Counted from the stretch's first letter, positions 9,243 through 18,503 are shown. The stretch is 38,190 bases of DNA from Legionella sp. (GCA_002786205.1 PEQM01000036.1:1-38190), one strand, 5' to 3'. The notes: generated by a model from the sequence alone, not told the origin. Numbers and translations: made by a program.

Positions 9243-9754
9243 AATTTGGACACAACTTGGCGTCTTTTAAATTTATCGAGTTTTTTACGTGCCAATGCCC
9301 TTTTCAAGGGAGACAGTAAATCAACAAATAATTTCCCATCCAGATGATCAATTTCATGCAGTATGCATTCAGCCAATAAGTCTTCACCCGTCAGCTCAAA
9401 AGGCTTACCCGTTCTGTCCAATGCTTTTACTGTGACTTTTTGTGCGCGCACCACAGTTTCGTAAGCACCTGGAACAGACAAACACCCCTCTTGATATTCT
9501 TTTTGCCCTTCAGAAGCAAGAACTTCAGGATTTATCAGCACTAGAGGATTAGTTTTATCTCCTGTAACGTCCATCACAAAAAGACGTAAACTAACGCCAA
9601 TTTGTGGCGCAGCAAGCCCTACACCTTGTGCATGATACATGGTATCAAACATGTCATCTATTATACCTTGTAACTCATCATTAAACTCTGTAATCGGTTT
9701 TGCAACGAGTCTTAAACGAGGATCGGGTAAATAAAGAATTTTACGGATGGTCAT
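9239..9754 (-). CDS. def: peptide deformylase
   Basis: Def removes the formyl group from new proteins. All three metal-site motifs are present: [10 protein letters not shown] (44-53), EGCLSVP with the metal cysteine C91, and LHEIDH with H133, E134 and H137. I start at the ATG at 9754, giving 171 residues, close to the usual 169. A GTG 18 bases earlier is possible, but the predicted transcript would then have almost no leader. It is the first gene of def-fmt-rsmB and diverges from the LysM gene. Confidence 0.94.
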   Translation of the reverse strand: MTIRKILYLPDPRLRLVAKPITEFNDELQGIIDDMFDTMYHAQGVGLAAPQIGVSLRLFVMDVTGDKTNPLVLINPEVLASEGQKEYQEGCLSVPGAYETVVRAQKVTVKALDRTGKPFELTGEDLLAECILHEIDHLDGKLFVDLLSPLKRALARKKLDKFKRRQVVSKL

Positions 9755-9786
9755 TACGCTCTGGTTCTCCACATCAATTTTATGAT

Positions 9787-9815
9787 ATTATCGCCTATCT
9801 GACCCACTGCTGCAA
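9787..9815 (-). promoter_or_regulatory. promoter of the def-fmt-rsmB operon
   Basis: On the minus strand, TTGCAG (plus 9810-9815) and GATAAT (plus 9787-9792) are separated by 17 bases. The predicted start point, near 9779, leaves about 25 bases before the def ATG at 9754. It lies in the 80-base gap shared with the divergent LysM gene, whose own promoter I cannot place. Confidence 0.5.
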
Positions 9816-9834
9816 GATACCAAAGGATTGATCC

Positions 9835-10872
9835 ATGAAGCATGTGCTCTTTATTTTTTGTCTTATCCTGTCCAACATAAGCCATGCACTGGATTTAAAA
9901 GCCAACGCGCCTCATCAATACGTGATCAAACCAGGGGATACTTTGTGGTCCATTGCTAATCTCTATTTAAAAAAACCATGGGAATGGAAAACCTTGTGGC
10001 AGGCTAATCCTCAAATTAAAAATCCCAACCGCCTATATCCAGGTGCCGTTTTAATTTTAAGCCACTATAAAAACAAACCTCATTTAAAAGTTCTTTCCAA
10101 CGGCACGATTAAATTATCACCCAACGTTCGACCCCAACCCATGGATGAAGCAGTTCCCCTTATCCCTTTGGGCGATATAAAACCCTTTCTCAATGAATCC
10201 TTAGTACTCGATGAAGAAGTATTAAACAAAGCGCCTTATGTCGTCGCTCTGATGGGAGAGCACATGCTAGGAGGGCAAGGTAACGAAATCTACGTGCGCG
10301 GATTGCATCCTTCTCCGGTGCTGCCCGAGGGCGAAACCATTGCCTACTCTATTTTTCGCCAGGGAATCAATTATATCGACCCGACAACAAAAGAAATACT
10401 AGGCTATAAAGCAACATTGGTAGGCTATGGTGAATTAACTGCTGGAGGAGAACCCGCCACCGTGTTATTAACCAGCATCAATCAAGGGGTGCAAAAAGAA
10501 GACAAAGTGCTTATCAATAACAGCCCTGAATTTGACTTGTATCTGGAGCCTTCTGCACCAGCCATGCCTGTTAAAGGCGTTATTCTTGAAATGCCTGACA
10601 ACATGCCGGTAGGAACGACGCAAGGAGCTGTTGGTAATGTAGTCGTCTTAAATATCGGGGTAGATAAAGGCTTGCAAGCAGGCAATGTATTGGGAATTTA
10701 TGCTAAATCTCGCGTAGTGACTGATCCTAAAAACCACCTGGTCTCGATTAAACTACCTCCGGAGCGCATTGGTGAAGCCATCGTTTTCAGAGTTTTTACG
10801 CACACCAGTTTTGCCTTGATTGTCCGCTCTACTCAAGCCGTTTATTTATTTGATACCGTAACGAACCCATGA
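9835..10872 (+). CDS. exported LysM-domain protein
   Basis: This 345-residue protein has a signal peptide (about residues 1-18) followed by one LysM domain (about residues 28-75, from YVIKPGDTLWSIA to LYPGAVLIL). LysM binds the GlcNAc-MurNAc glycan of peptidoglycan, so the protein should sit on the cell wall in the periplasm. The remaining 260 residues have no catalytic motif I recognise. The gene lies between def and dprA, its conserved position in many gammaproteobacteria. Its stop overlaps the dprA start (ATGA). Confidence 0.85.
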   Translation: MKHVLFIFCLILSNISHALDLKANAPHQYVIKPGDTLWSIANLYLKKPWEWKTLWQANPQIKNPNRLYPGAVLILSHYKNKPHLKVLSNGTIKLSPNVRPQPMDEAVPLIPLGDIKPFLNESLVLDEEVLNKAPYVVALMGEHMLGGQGNEIYVRGLHPSPVLPEGETIAYSIFRQGINYIDPTTKEILGYKATLVGYGELTAGGEPATVLLTSINQGVQKEDKVLINNSPEFDLYLEPSAPAMPVKGVILEMPDNMPVGTTQGAVGNVVVLNIGVDKGLQAGNVLGIYAKSRVVTDPKNHLVSIKLPPERIGEAIVFRVFTHTSFALIVRSTQAVYLFDTVTNP

Positions 10873-11942
10873 GCAATTTACTTTACTTTCTTGCATTAAA
10901 CCGCATGGCTGAGGTTGGTCCACGCACTGTTTTAAAATTATACCAGCGTTGGCCTGATTTACAGGAAATGTTTTCTTTATCTTGTACGCAATTACAAGAG
11001 GAAGGACTGCCCACGCGTTTGGCGCAACGGATCACTCAAGCCTCCCTGATAGAAGCCGAAGCCGATCTGGCCTGGTGTGCCCAAAGTGAAACACATCACT
11101 TATTAACCTGGGAATCGACAGATTATCCAGCATTATTGAAAGAAATTGCCGACCCCCCCATTGTTCTTTATGCTAAAGGACAACTGTCTGCTCTTGCGCA
11201 GCCTTCTTTGGCGATCATAGGCAGTCGCCATCCAAGCATTGCCGGCAGCGAGAATGCCAAACAGTTTGCCAAAAGTATTGCAGCCCACGGGATTAGCATT
11301 GTAAGTGGCTTAGCCTTAGGCATTGATGCCCAGGCTCATCTAGGATGTCTTGCTGCACAAGGGCAAACGATTGCGGTCATGGGTACAGGAATTGATGTCA
11401 TTTATCCACGAAGACACCATGCGTTAGCAGAACAAATTCAACAACATGGACTATTAATAAGCGAATTTCCTTTAAAAAGTCCGCCAATCGCTGGACATTT
11501 TCCACGCAGAAATCGTATAATAAGTGGTCTATCATCATGCACATTGGTTATTGAGGCAGCAATTAAGAGTGGTTCTTTGATTACAGCACGAATGGCTTTA
11601 GAGCAAAACAGAGATGTATTGGCCATACCAGGCTCCATACACAATCCATTAGCACAAGGCTGTCATTATTTATTACAGCAAGGTGCCAAGCTGGTAAACT
11701 CTGTAAACGATGTCTTATCGGAGTTTCAGTTACAAACACAGCAACCGGTTGACAATAAATCTCTTTTTTCCCTTGCAACCAAGAATGAAAACCTAGTAAA
11801 GTTCATTGGTTTTGAAACAACCAGTATTGATCAGATGGTCGTACGAAGTGGATTTTCTTTGGAACAAATTACAAAGGAACTGGCAGAACTAGAATTGCAA
11901 GGAACTGTAACCGCAGTTCCTGGTGGCTATATAAGGTGTTAA
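10869..11942 (+). CDS. dprA: DNA-processing protein DprA (Smf)
   Basis: DprA protects incoming single-stranded DNA during natural transformation and loads RecA on it. The 357-residue protein has an N-terminal SAM-like helical region and then the Rossmann core, with IIGSR (116-120), SGLALGID (146-153) and GTGIDVIYPRRH. HFPRRNRIISGLS and the glycine-rich SGSLITARMALEQ follow. A C-terminal winged-helix domain (about 300-357) ends the protein. It is coupled to the upstream LysM gene and is followed after one base by smg. Its presence is consistent with a competent organism. Confidence 0.94.
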   Translation: MSNLLYFLALNRMAEVGPRTVLKLYQRWPDLQEMFSLSCTQLQEEGLPTRLAQRITQASLIEAEADLAWCAQSETHHLLTWESTDYPALLKEIADPPIVLYAKGQLSALAQPSLAIIGSRHPSIAGSENAKQFAKSIAAHGISIVSGLALGIDAQAHLGCLAAQGQTIAVMGTGIDVIYPRRHHALAEQIQQHGLLISEFPLKSPPIAGHFPRRNRIISGLSSCTLVIEAAIKSGSLITARMALEQNRDVLAIPGSIHNPLAQGCHYLLQQGAKLVNSVNDVLSEFQLQTQQPVDNKSLFSLATKNENLVKFIGFETTSIDQMVVRSGFSLEQITKELAELELQGTVTAVPGGYIRC

Positions 11943-11943
11943 T

Positions 11944-12378
11944 ATGAAAGATAATTTATTTGAACTTCTATTAAATTTATTTGAGCAAAGTCTTAGCCAA
12001 CTTCATAAAAATCACCTTGCTTCTACTTCAGAATCCCCTCATTCAGAAGCTGAAGAATACTCCTTTGCTGATGAGCACTCTTTATTTCTTCGTCCGGCAT
12101 CTCCGTTGGCAACGCGTGTATTAACTTATGATGAGCAAATTAAACTCACCAAGGCCAGCTATCAATTTTTAATGAAGATGAGATTGTGGGAAGTTATTGA
12201 CTCCGTCTCATTTGAACAAATAATGAATCAACTATCCAATTCAGATTCAAGAATAGTCACTTTACAAGAAATGAAATGGACAGTGAGACAAACATTAGCC
12301 CATAATTTAAGTGAGGATCAATTGACTTTTCTTGATCTAGTACTATACCAATCAGAAGATAAATTAACCGTACACTAG
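11944..12378 (+). CDS. smg: Smg family protein (DUF494)
   Basis: The 144-residue acidic protein starts FELLLNLFEQ and has the all-helical composition of the Smg/DUF494 family, found between dprA and topA in many gammaproteobacteria. The spacing of one base after the dprA stop indicates an operon. The molecular function of the family is not settled. No transmembrane segment or signal peptide is visible. Confidence 0.85.
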   Translation: MKDNLFELLLNLFEQSLSQLHKNHLASTSESPHSEAEEYSFADEHSLFLRPASPLATRVLTYDEQIKLTKASYQFLMKMRLWEVIDSVSFEQIMNQLSNSDSRIVTLQEMKWTVRQTLAHNLSEDQLTFLDLVLYQSEDKLTVH

Positions 12379-12432
12379 TTAGATTAACTACTTGTTTTTT
12401 TATCAAATCAATTATTAAAAGGTTTATTCCCT

Positions 12433-14712
12433 ATGAGTAAGCATCTGGTGATCGTTGAGTCACCCGCTAAAGCAAAAACCATACAAAAGTATTTAGGCGC
12501 CGATTATGAAGTATTGGCTTCTTATGGTCATGTTAGAGATTTACCTCCTCGCAAAGGCTCTGTTGATCCTGAAAACCATTTTTCCATGACCTATGCTCCT
12601 TTGGAAAAAAATGCGCGTCACATTGATACCATTGCCAAAACACTAAAAAAAGCAGACTCATTGCTGTTAGCCACCGACCCTGATAGAGAGGGAGAGGCCA
12701 TTTCATGGCATATTTATGAGTTAATGAAAGAGAAAAATTTAATTAAAGAAAAAACCGTACAGCGTATTTTCTTTAACGAAATTACCAAATCAGCGATTCA
12801 AGAAGCCATCAATAATCCAAGAACTATTTCTATGGATTTAGTCAATGCTCAACAAGCCCGAAGAGCATTAGACTATTTAGTGGGCTTTAACCTTTCCCCG
12901 TTGCTATGGAAAAAAATTCGCCGCGGCCTTTCTGCAGGTCGAGTACAAAGCCCTGCTTTACGCTTAATCGTTGAGCGAGAAGAAGAAATTGAACGCTTTG
13001 TTTCACAAGAATACTGGAAAATTATAGCGCAATGCCAGCATCTTAATGCATCGTTTGAAGCCAGACTGACTCATTATCGTAATGAAAAATTACAGCAGTT
13101 TACTATTCAAGGCGAGAGCAATGCTCATGATATAAGACAGCATTTGCTTAATGATGCCCAAGGCGTCTTAACGGTTAAAGACATTGATAAAAAACAAAAG
13201 AAAAGAAAACCTTCGCCTCCTTTTATTACCTCAACCCTGCAGCAAGAGGCGGCCAGGAAATTAGGTTTTACCGCACGAAAAACCATGATGATAGCCCAGC
13301 AACTTTATGAGGGTATCGACATAGGCACCGGCACTGTAGGTTTAATCACTTACATGCGTACAGACTCCGTTCATCTTTCTGTCGAAGCCGTACAAGAAAT
13401 CCGACAATTCATCCAAGAGCGCTACGGTAAAGACAATTGCCCATCAGAAGCCCGTGTTTACAAAACCAAGTCAAAAAATGCCCAAGAAGCACATGAAGCA
13501 ATCCGTACCACTTCGATTAAACGCACACCAGAAATGGTACAAAATGCCTTAACCAATGAACAATTTAAACTCTACAGCCTGATCTGGAAACGAACGGTTG
13601 CCAGTCAAATGGCTGATGCCCTTATGGATACTGTTGCCATTGATTTAAGTTGTGGCTCAGCACATTTATTCAGAGCGACAGGTTCTACTGTCGTCTTTCC
13701 AGGTTTTCTTGCCGTTTATGAAGAAGGCAAAGACGACACCAAGAACAAAGAAGAAGACACGGAAGGGCATCTGTTACCCGCTTTAAATAAAGGGGATCAA
13801 GTCGCCTTACAAGACATTTTAGCCAATCAACATTTTACAGAACCGCCTCCTCGGTATTCCGAAGCAACTTTGGTGAAAGCACTAGAAGAATATGATATCG
13901 GCCGCCCTTCTACTTATGCATCCATTATCCATACACTACAGCAAAGAGATTATGTGGTGGTTGATAAAAAACGCTTCTTGCCTACCGATGTCGGACGCAT
14001 TGTTAATCGCTTTTTAACCAGTTATTTTACACGCTATGTCGATTATCAATTTACAGCACAACTAGAAGATACGTTGGATGCCGTAGCACGCGGTGAAAAA
14101 GAGTGGATACCCGTTTTGGAAGACTTCTGGAAGCCTTTTGTCCATCAGATACAAGATATTGATGAGCAAGTACAAAGAAAAGACGTCACCAGTGAAGTCT
14201 TGGCCGATGCCTGTCCAAAGTGCAGTAAACCCTTGTCTATTCGCTTAGGTAAACGAGGTCGATTTATTGGCTGTACTGGCTATCCTGAGTGTGATTATAC
14301 TCAAGATCTAAGTGGTCAAGATCCTGAGAAAAAAGACGAGATAGTCGAAGGGCGAAGCTGTCCTGCATGCAACAGTGAGTTACATATAAAAAATGGACGC
14401 TATGGACGTTTTATTGGTTGCAGCAACTACCCTCAGTGCAAACACATGGAGCCTATAGAAAAACCTGCTGACACCCAGGTTACCTGCCCAAAGTGCACGA
14501 AAGCTACTATTTTGCAACGCAAATCAAGGCGAGGAAAAATCTTTTATTCTTGTGGCGATTATCCTAAATGCGACTATGCCTTATGGAACGAACCGATTGA
14601 TAGAGCCTGTCCTAAATGTAATTGGCCCATATTAACTATAAAAGAAAGCAAGCGCTCGGGGCCTCAGGTTCTTTGTCCACAAGCAGAATGTGGGTATCTG
14701 GAAAAAGAATAG
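12433..14712 (+). CDS. topA: DNA topoisomerase I
   Basis: This type IA topoisomerase relaxes negative supercoils. The Toprim domain has VIVESPAKAKTI (E9) and TDPDREGEA (D82, D84, E86). LSAGRVQSPALR and the catalytic tyrosine in GLITYMRTDS (Y307) follow. The C-terminus carries four cysteine-rich zinc-ribbon units, beginning near residues 595, 642, 684 and 725; the last one is divergent. The total of 759 residues is shorter than the E. coli enzyme (865). A weak ribosome site (AAAAGG) lies 12 bases before the ATG, so other start signals may help. It follows smg by 54 bases. Confidence 0.96.
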   Translation: MSKHLVIVESPAKAKTIQKYLGADYEVLASYGHVRDLPPRKGSVDPENHFSMTYAPLEKNARHIDTIAKTLKKADSLLLATDPDREGEAISWHIYELMKEKNLIKEKTVQRIFFNEITKSAIQEAINNPRTISMDLVNAQQARRALDYLVGFNLSPLLWKKIRRGLSAGRVQSPALRLIVEREEEIERFVSQEYWKIIAQCQHLNASFEARLTHYRNEKLQQFTIQGESNAHDIRQHLLNDAQGVLTVKDIDKKQKKRKPSPPFITSTLQQEAARKLGFTARKTMMIAQQLYEGIDIGTGTVGLITYMRTDSVHLSVEAVQEIRQFIQERYGKDNCPSEARVYKTKSKNAQEAHEAIRTTSIKRTPEMVQNALTNEQFKLYSLIWKRTVASQMADALMDTVAIDLSCGSAHLFRATGSTVVFPGFLAVYEEGKDDTKNKEEDTEGHLLPALNKGDQVALQDILANQHFTEPPPRYSEATLVKALEEYDIGRPSTYASIIHTLQQRDYVVVDKKRFLPTDVGRIVNRFLTSYFTRYVDYQFTAQLEDTLDAVARGEKEWIPVLEDFWKPFVHQIQDIDEQVQRKDVTSEVLADACPKCSKPLSIRLGKRGRFIGCTGYPECDYTQDLSGQDPEKKDEIVEGRSCPACNSELHIKNGRYGRFIGCSNYPQCKHMEPIEKPADTQVTCPKCTKATILQRKSRRGKIFYSCGDYPKCDYALWNEPIDRACPKCNWPILTIKESKRSGPQVLCPQAECGYLEKE

Positions 14713-14763
14713 TGCATTTATTGTGTCTAAAAATTGAACCAAACCAACGATGAGAGTAATGTT

Positions 14764-15255
14764 ATGAGTTATGCAAATGCTTTTTTTGATCACGTGTCAG
14801 GCAATAGCGTGCTAAGAGCAGTAGACAATTTTAATAACTTGACCCAAGTGATGGTAACTCCTTATTACAATTTATTATCGAATATGAAAGCAGTTGGACA
14901 TCCTGTGTGTCATGCGTTTCAGTTCTTTATGAATCTTAACGGATTTGCCCAAAGTTTATTTGGCGTCATTGAATCCTTGGCTTTGAGACAATCAGTGAAT
15001 GAAAATCGTGCTCTTAGTCATCTGGGTCTATTTGCTGCTGCGGCTGTATTGGAATTGGCGAATATCGTACTTTCGGTTATCTCTTTAGCTACACGCTTGG
15101 CTGCATCCCTATTAAATTTTGGATACACCTCCACTCGTGCTCCACTTGGTAATGCTTTGGGGTTTGAAGCATGCACACCAACTAGTATCTCTGTTACTGA
15201 CTCCAAAAAACTAGACGACAGTACACATCAAGCTGCATTTCGGTTGGTCTTTTAA
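14764..15255 (+). CDS. hypothetical protein with hydrophobic C-terminal half
   Basis: The 163-residue protein starts MSYANAFFDHVSGN at the ATG at 14764; an upstream in-frame TTG at 14734 would add ten residues but lacks a ribosome site. Residues about 85-135 are strongly hydrophobic (FAAAAVLELANIVLSVISLA) and could form one or two membrane helices. There is no signal peptide. I recognise no domain. Codon use matches the neighbours, so it looks like a real gene. It follows topA by about 50 bases but is unlikely to share its role. Confidence 0.6.
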   Translation: MSYANAFFDHVSGNSVLRAVDNFNNLTQVMVTPYYNLLSNMKAVGHPVCHAFQFFMNLNGFAQSLFGVIESLALRQSVNENRALSHLGLFAAAAVLELANIVLSVISLATRLAASLLNFGYTSTRAPLGNALGFEACTPTSISVTDSKKLDDSTHQAAFRLVF

Positions 15256-15330
15256 TTGGCGCCAATCCAATTAGACTGCCAGCGTAAAACCATTAAAAAA
15301 TAGCCTAAGCCTAGAGCGTATTGACAGCTA

Positions 15331-15360
15331 CCCCGCCGCCTACGTGCCGTGGCGGCATCC
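15331..15360. repeat. palindromic intergenic repeat remnant, copy 1
   Basis: GCCGCC (15335-15340) and GGCGGC (15351-15356) form a 6-bp inverted repeat around TACGTGCCGT. The GC content is far above the surroundings. The core GCCTACGTGCCGTGG resembles the short palindromic intergenic repeats I remember from Legionella genomes, with the central part seemingly deleted. Its wider family membership is inference. Confidence 0.4.
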
Positions 15361-15438
15361 ATTCGATGGTTAAAGCAACATCATCGCTTGATTAATCATC
15401 GGTTAATCTATTGATATTAAGTACTAAAGTATTCTTTT

Positions 15439-15470
15439 GCCTACCTGTCGTGCTTTAGGCACGGCATTGA
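15439..15470. repeat. palindromic intergenic repeat remnant, copy 2
   Basis: CGTGC (15449-15453) and GCACG (15459-15463) form a stem around the loop TTTAG. The left part GCCTACCTGTCGTG matches GCCTACGTGCCGTG of the element 100 bases upstream at 12 of 14 positions, and GGCATT resembles its GGCATC. The two therefore look like diverged copies of one element. Confidence 0.4.
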
Positions 15471-15646
15471 GACCATATTGACTCAAAAGACTAAATCGAT
15501 TTGGCGCTTCAAGCGTGGAACATCGATACCGGAGTTTGATAATAGGCCTTTAACTGGGACCGCTCTGCATCGACTGGCAGCGCTCCTGTCCTATTAATCT
15601 ATTCCGTGCTACATTTAAAAGACTCACGCCTTTCAACTTAAATCAT

Positions 15647-17293
15647 ATGGATTACCAAAAAAAACGCAAGGACTATGAAGCGCGTCTTAAGCTGCTGCAA
15701 CCTTTTTTCAGCGAAGGAAAAAGGGTTTGTGCTACCCGTATAGTCTGTCTTCTCGAAGCCCTTATCAAGCCTCATGATCTGGTCTGCCTGGAAGGCAATA
15801 ACCAAAAACAAGCTGATTTTCTTGCTCGTAGTCTGTGTCAGGTCGATGTCAATAAAGTGCATGCCCTTCATATGCTGCAATCGGCTATAGCGCTGCCAGA
15901 ACATTTGGATCTTTTTGAACTAGGCATTGCAGAACAACTTGATTTTTCTTTCGCCGGCCCTCAGGCCGCTCGCCTGGCGCTGATGATCCAAAAAAAGCAA
16001 ATTAAAATCGGTAATATTCATACTTACAATGAATTGTATGCGCGCTATGTCATGGATTTAACGCCCAAGGTGGCACTGATTACGGCAGAGCAAGCAGACA
16101 TTCATGGCAATTTATATACTGGAGCAAATACAGAAGAGACAGCCGCCATCATTGAAGCAACGGCGTTTAAAAATGGGCTGGTTATCGCTCAAGTCAATCA
16201 CATCACCGAGCAATTGCCTCGGGTTGATATTCCAGGCGATTGGGTGAATGTTGTAGTCCAGGCACCATCTCCTGCCTATATTGAACCTTTATTTACTCGC
16301 GATCCGGCTTTAATCGATGAAATTAAAATTCTGATGGCCATGATGGTTATAAAGGGCATTTACGCCCCCTATCAAGTCAATCGCCTGAATCATGGTGTAG
16401 GATTTAATACCTGTGCCATAGAGTTGTTATTACCCACTTACGCCCAAAGCTTGGGTCTGAAGGGTAAAATTTGTAAACATTGGATGGTTAATCCCCTGCC
16501 TACCTTAATTCCTGCCATAGAAGCGGGTTTTGTAGAATCTGTTTTTTGTGTTGGTGGAGAAGTAGGCATGAATGAATATGTCCGATCTAAACCCGATGTG
16601 TTTTTTACCGGTCGTGATGGCTCTTTGCGATCCAACCGTTTATTCGGGCAACTGGCAGGTCATTATGGCTGTGATGCCTTTGTGGGTGCTACGTTACAAA
16701 TAGACACGCAGGGCAATAGCTCTACTGCAACCAAAGGAAGAGTAGCCGGATTTGGTGGCGCACCCAATATGGGTTGCGATACGCCAGGCAGAAGACATTC
16801 TTCCTATGCCTGGCTAAAAGCAGGACAAGAAAAATACAGTAATACCCCCAATGCCATGCCAAGAGGAAGAAAGCTGGTAGTTCAAATGATAGAAACCTTT
16901 CAAGGTCCCGGGAAGCCGACTTTTGTTGAAAGACTTGATGCTTGGGAATTACAAAGAGAAATGAAAGCTGATCTGCCACCGATAATGATTTATGGTGATG
17001 ATCTTTCTCATATTGTCACTGAGGAAGGCATCGCAAATTTGTTATTGTGCAAAACGCTCAAAGAAAGAGAACATGCCATCCGAGGCGTTGCCGGATATAC
17101 TCCGGTGGGGTTAAAACGTGATCGCCAATTAGTTGAAGAATTGCGCAGTAAAAAAATAATCCAACGCCCTGAGGATCTAAATATTTCTCTAAAAGAAGCC
17201 GACAGAGATCTATTGGCCGCACAATCCATTCACGATTTAGTCGTTTGCTCCCAGGGACTTTATTGTCCGCCCAATCGATTTAGGAGCTGGTAA
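15647..17293 (+). CDS. mdcA: malonate decarboxylase alpha subunit (acetyl-S-ACP:malonate ACP transferase)
   Basis: MdcA swaps acetyl for malonyl on the carrier-protein thioester, the first half of biotin-independent malonate decarboxylation. The 548-residue protein follows the family closely: LEGNNQKQADFLARSL, LDFSFAGPQAARLA, DIHGNLYTGANTEET, RVDIPGDWV, GFNTCAIELLLPTYA, PDVFFTGRDGSLRSNR and AGFGGAPNMGCDTPGRRHSS. There is no good Shine-Dalgarno in front of the ATG, and no better start nearby. It opens an operon of six closely spaced or overlapping genes. Confidence 0.95.
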   Translation: MDYQKKRKDYEARLKLLQPFFSEGKRVCATRIVCLLEALIKPHDLVCLEGNNQKQADFLARSLCQVDVNKVHALHMLQSAIALPEHLDLFELGIAEQLDFSFAGPQAARLALMIQKKQIKIGNIHTYNELYARYVMDLTPKVALITAEQADIHGNLYTGANTEETAAIIEATAFKNGLVIAQVNHITEQLPRVDIPGDWVNVVVQAPSPAYIEPLFTRDPALIDEIKILMAMMVIKGIYAPYQVNRLNHGVGFNTCAIELLLPTYAQSLGLKGKICKHWMVNPLPTLIPAIEAGFVESVFCVGGEVGMNEYVRSKPDVFFTGRDGSLRSNRLFGQLAGHYGCDAFVGATLQIDTQGNSSTATKGRVAGFGGAPNMGCDTPGRRHSSYAWLKAGQEKYSNTPNAMPRGRKLVVQMIETFQGPGKPTFVERLDAWELQREMKADLPPIMIYGDDLSHIVTEEGIANLLLCKTLKEREHAIRGVAGYTPVGLKRDRQLVEELRSKKIIQRPEDLNISLKEADRDLLAAQSIHDLVVCSQGLYCPPNRFRSW

Positions 17294-17294
17294 C

Positions 17295-18503
17295 ATGATG
17301 GATACTTATCGCTATACTTTTACGCTAAAGCACTCGCTCAAAAAAGAAAGGGTGATTAAAGTAGGCGTTGCTGGTTCTGGTAATGTAGAGGTTCTTGTTA
17401 AACCACATCCCGCTAAAGAACATACGCTTATTGAGATTCACACCCCGCTATCAGGATTTAAACCTACTTGGGATGAAGTCATACAACGTTTTATTGAAGA
17501 CTACCCCTATGCAGGACTGCATATCATTCTTTATGATGCCGGCGCAACACCCCCTGTCGTTGCCTTGCGATTACGCCAAGCGCTAGAAACGTATCAAGAA
17601 GGCTATGCCATAAAAAACGGTTATACCGAAGCGTCTGCCCGTCACCGAATCTATTCTCTTGTCGACCAAGGCAGCTTTGAAGAGTTTCTTCTTGATGAAG
17701 AAACGCCCAGCCCCACCCTGCCGGCGCTGCATATCCAAACCGAAACAGATGATGGTGTTGTCATCGGCAAAGCCCATCTTGCTGGCCTACCGATTGCGAT
17801 TGCAGCGCAACAAAAAGACTTTATCGGTGGCTCAGTAGGAGAAATACATGGGGCAAAACTAATTGGCCTTATTCGTTATGCCATCAAACACCGACTGTAT
17901 GCTTTAATTTTTCTAATTGACAGTGGTGGCGTTCGGCTACAAGAAGCCAATGTCGGTGAAATTGAAATTTCTGAACTCATCCGTTGTGTCCTGGAGGCCC
18001 AGCAAGCGGGAATCAAAACCATTGGCCTGATTTGCGGTACGAATGGTGCCTATGGTGGTATGGGTATTTTTAGTGGGGTTCTCGATTACCTCATTGTCAA
18101 TCAAGGTGCACGTATTGGTATTTCAGGAGCTGAAGTGATTGAAGCCGTTAAAGGCAAAGAGGTTTTCGACAGCAGCGATCGTGCTTTAATATGGCGTGTT
18201 TATGGTGGAAGGACACGCTATATGCAAAACGCAGCACAGGCCTATACCTCTAATCGAATGTCTGACATTAAAAAAGCGCTATGCCATGCATTAGACACGC
18301 TAAAAGACAAACCCGCACTCAATTATACCGACGTTTTTAAGGAGCACCTGCAGTTACAACAGCGATTGAAAACAGCCCAAGCATGTTGTGAAGAAGGAGA
18401 ATGGCTTGCGCAATACAAGCCAGATTACGCCGCAACCGCTTTATTTGACTGTAACGATGCGCACTTTCTTTCTCAAGTTGCTAAAGGAACGCCTCATGAC
18501 TAA
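17295..18503 (+). CDS. fused malonate decarboxylase acyl-carrier (delta) and beta subunits, MdcC-MdcD
   Basis: One 402-residue frame covers two normally separate subunits. Residues about 1-100 match MdcC, the small acyl-carrier protein, including the motif GSGNVEVLV in which Ser28 should carry 2'-(5''-triphosphoribosyl)-3'-dephospho-CoA. Residues about 105-402 match MdcD, the carboxyltransferase-fold beta subunit of the malonyl-ACP decarboxylase. Its signatures include SVGEIHGAKL, DSGGVRLQEANVGE, GTNGAYGGMG and ISGAEVIEA. No stop or ribosome site separates the parts; the joint is near ALETYQEGYAIKNGYT. AGGAG lies 8 bases before the first of two adjacent ATGs. The stop overlaps the mdcE start by 8 bases. 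A sequencing error joining two frames is unlikely because both parts read cleanly in the same frame. Confidence 0.9.
   Translation: MMDTYRYTFTLKHSLKKERVIKVGVAGSGNVEVLVKPHPAKEHTLIEIHTPLSGFKPTWDEVIQRFIEDYPYAGLHIILYDAGATPPVVALRLRQALETYQEGYAIKNGYTEASARHRIYSLVDQGSFEEFLLDEETPSPTLPALHIQTETDDGVVIGKAHLAGLPIAIAAQQKDFIGGSVGEIHGAKLIGLIRYAIKHRLYALIFLIDSGGVRLQEANVGEIEISELIRCVLEAQQAGIKTIGLICGTNGAYGGMGIFSGVLDYLIVNQGARIGISGAEVIEAVKGKEVFDSSDRALIWRVYGGRTRYMQNAAQAYTSNRMSDIKKALCHALDTLKDKPALNYTDVFKEHLQLQQRLKTAQACCEEGEWLAQYKPDYAATALFDCNDAHFLSQVAKGTPHD

Larger units (their letters stand above)
15256..15646. other. 390-base gap upstream of the malonate decarboxylase operon
   Basis: I find no convincing ORF here. The gap holds two related palindromic elements (listed separately) and several TTGA-type hexamers. 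None has a good -10 at 16-18 bases, so I do not place the operon promoter. The operon must be transcribed from this region because the upstream gene is unrelated. No regulator gene (mdcR or mdcY type) lies here. Confidence 0.5.

Noticed and set aside
15638-15904. Minus-strand ORF across the start of mdcA, and similar opposite-strand ORFs across mdcA, topA, rsmB and the kinase gene.
   Set aside because: They are shadows of strongly conserved genes on the other strand, with no ribosome sites or recognisable products.
18388-18495. Longer mdcE reading starting at 18388.
   Set aside because: It lies fully inside the MdcC-MdcD gene in another frame, and the ATG at 18496 has its own ribosome site.
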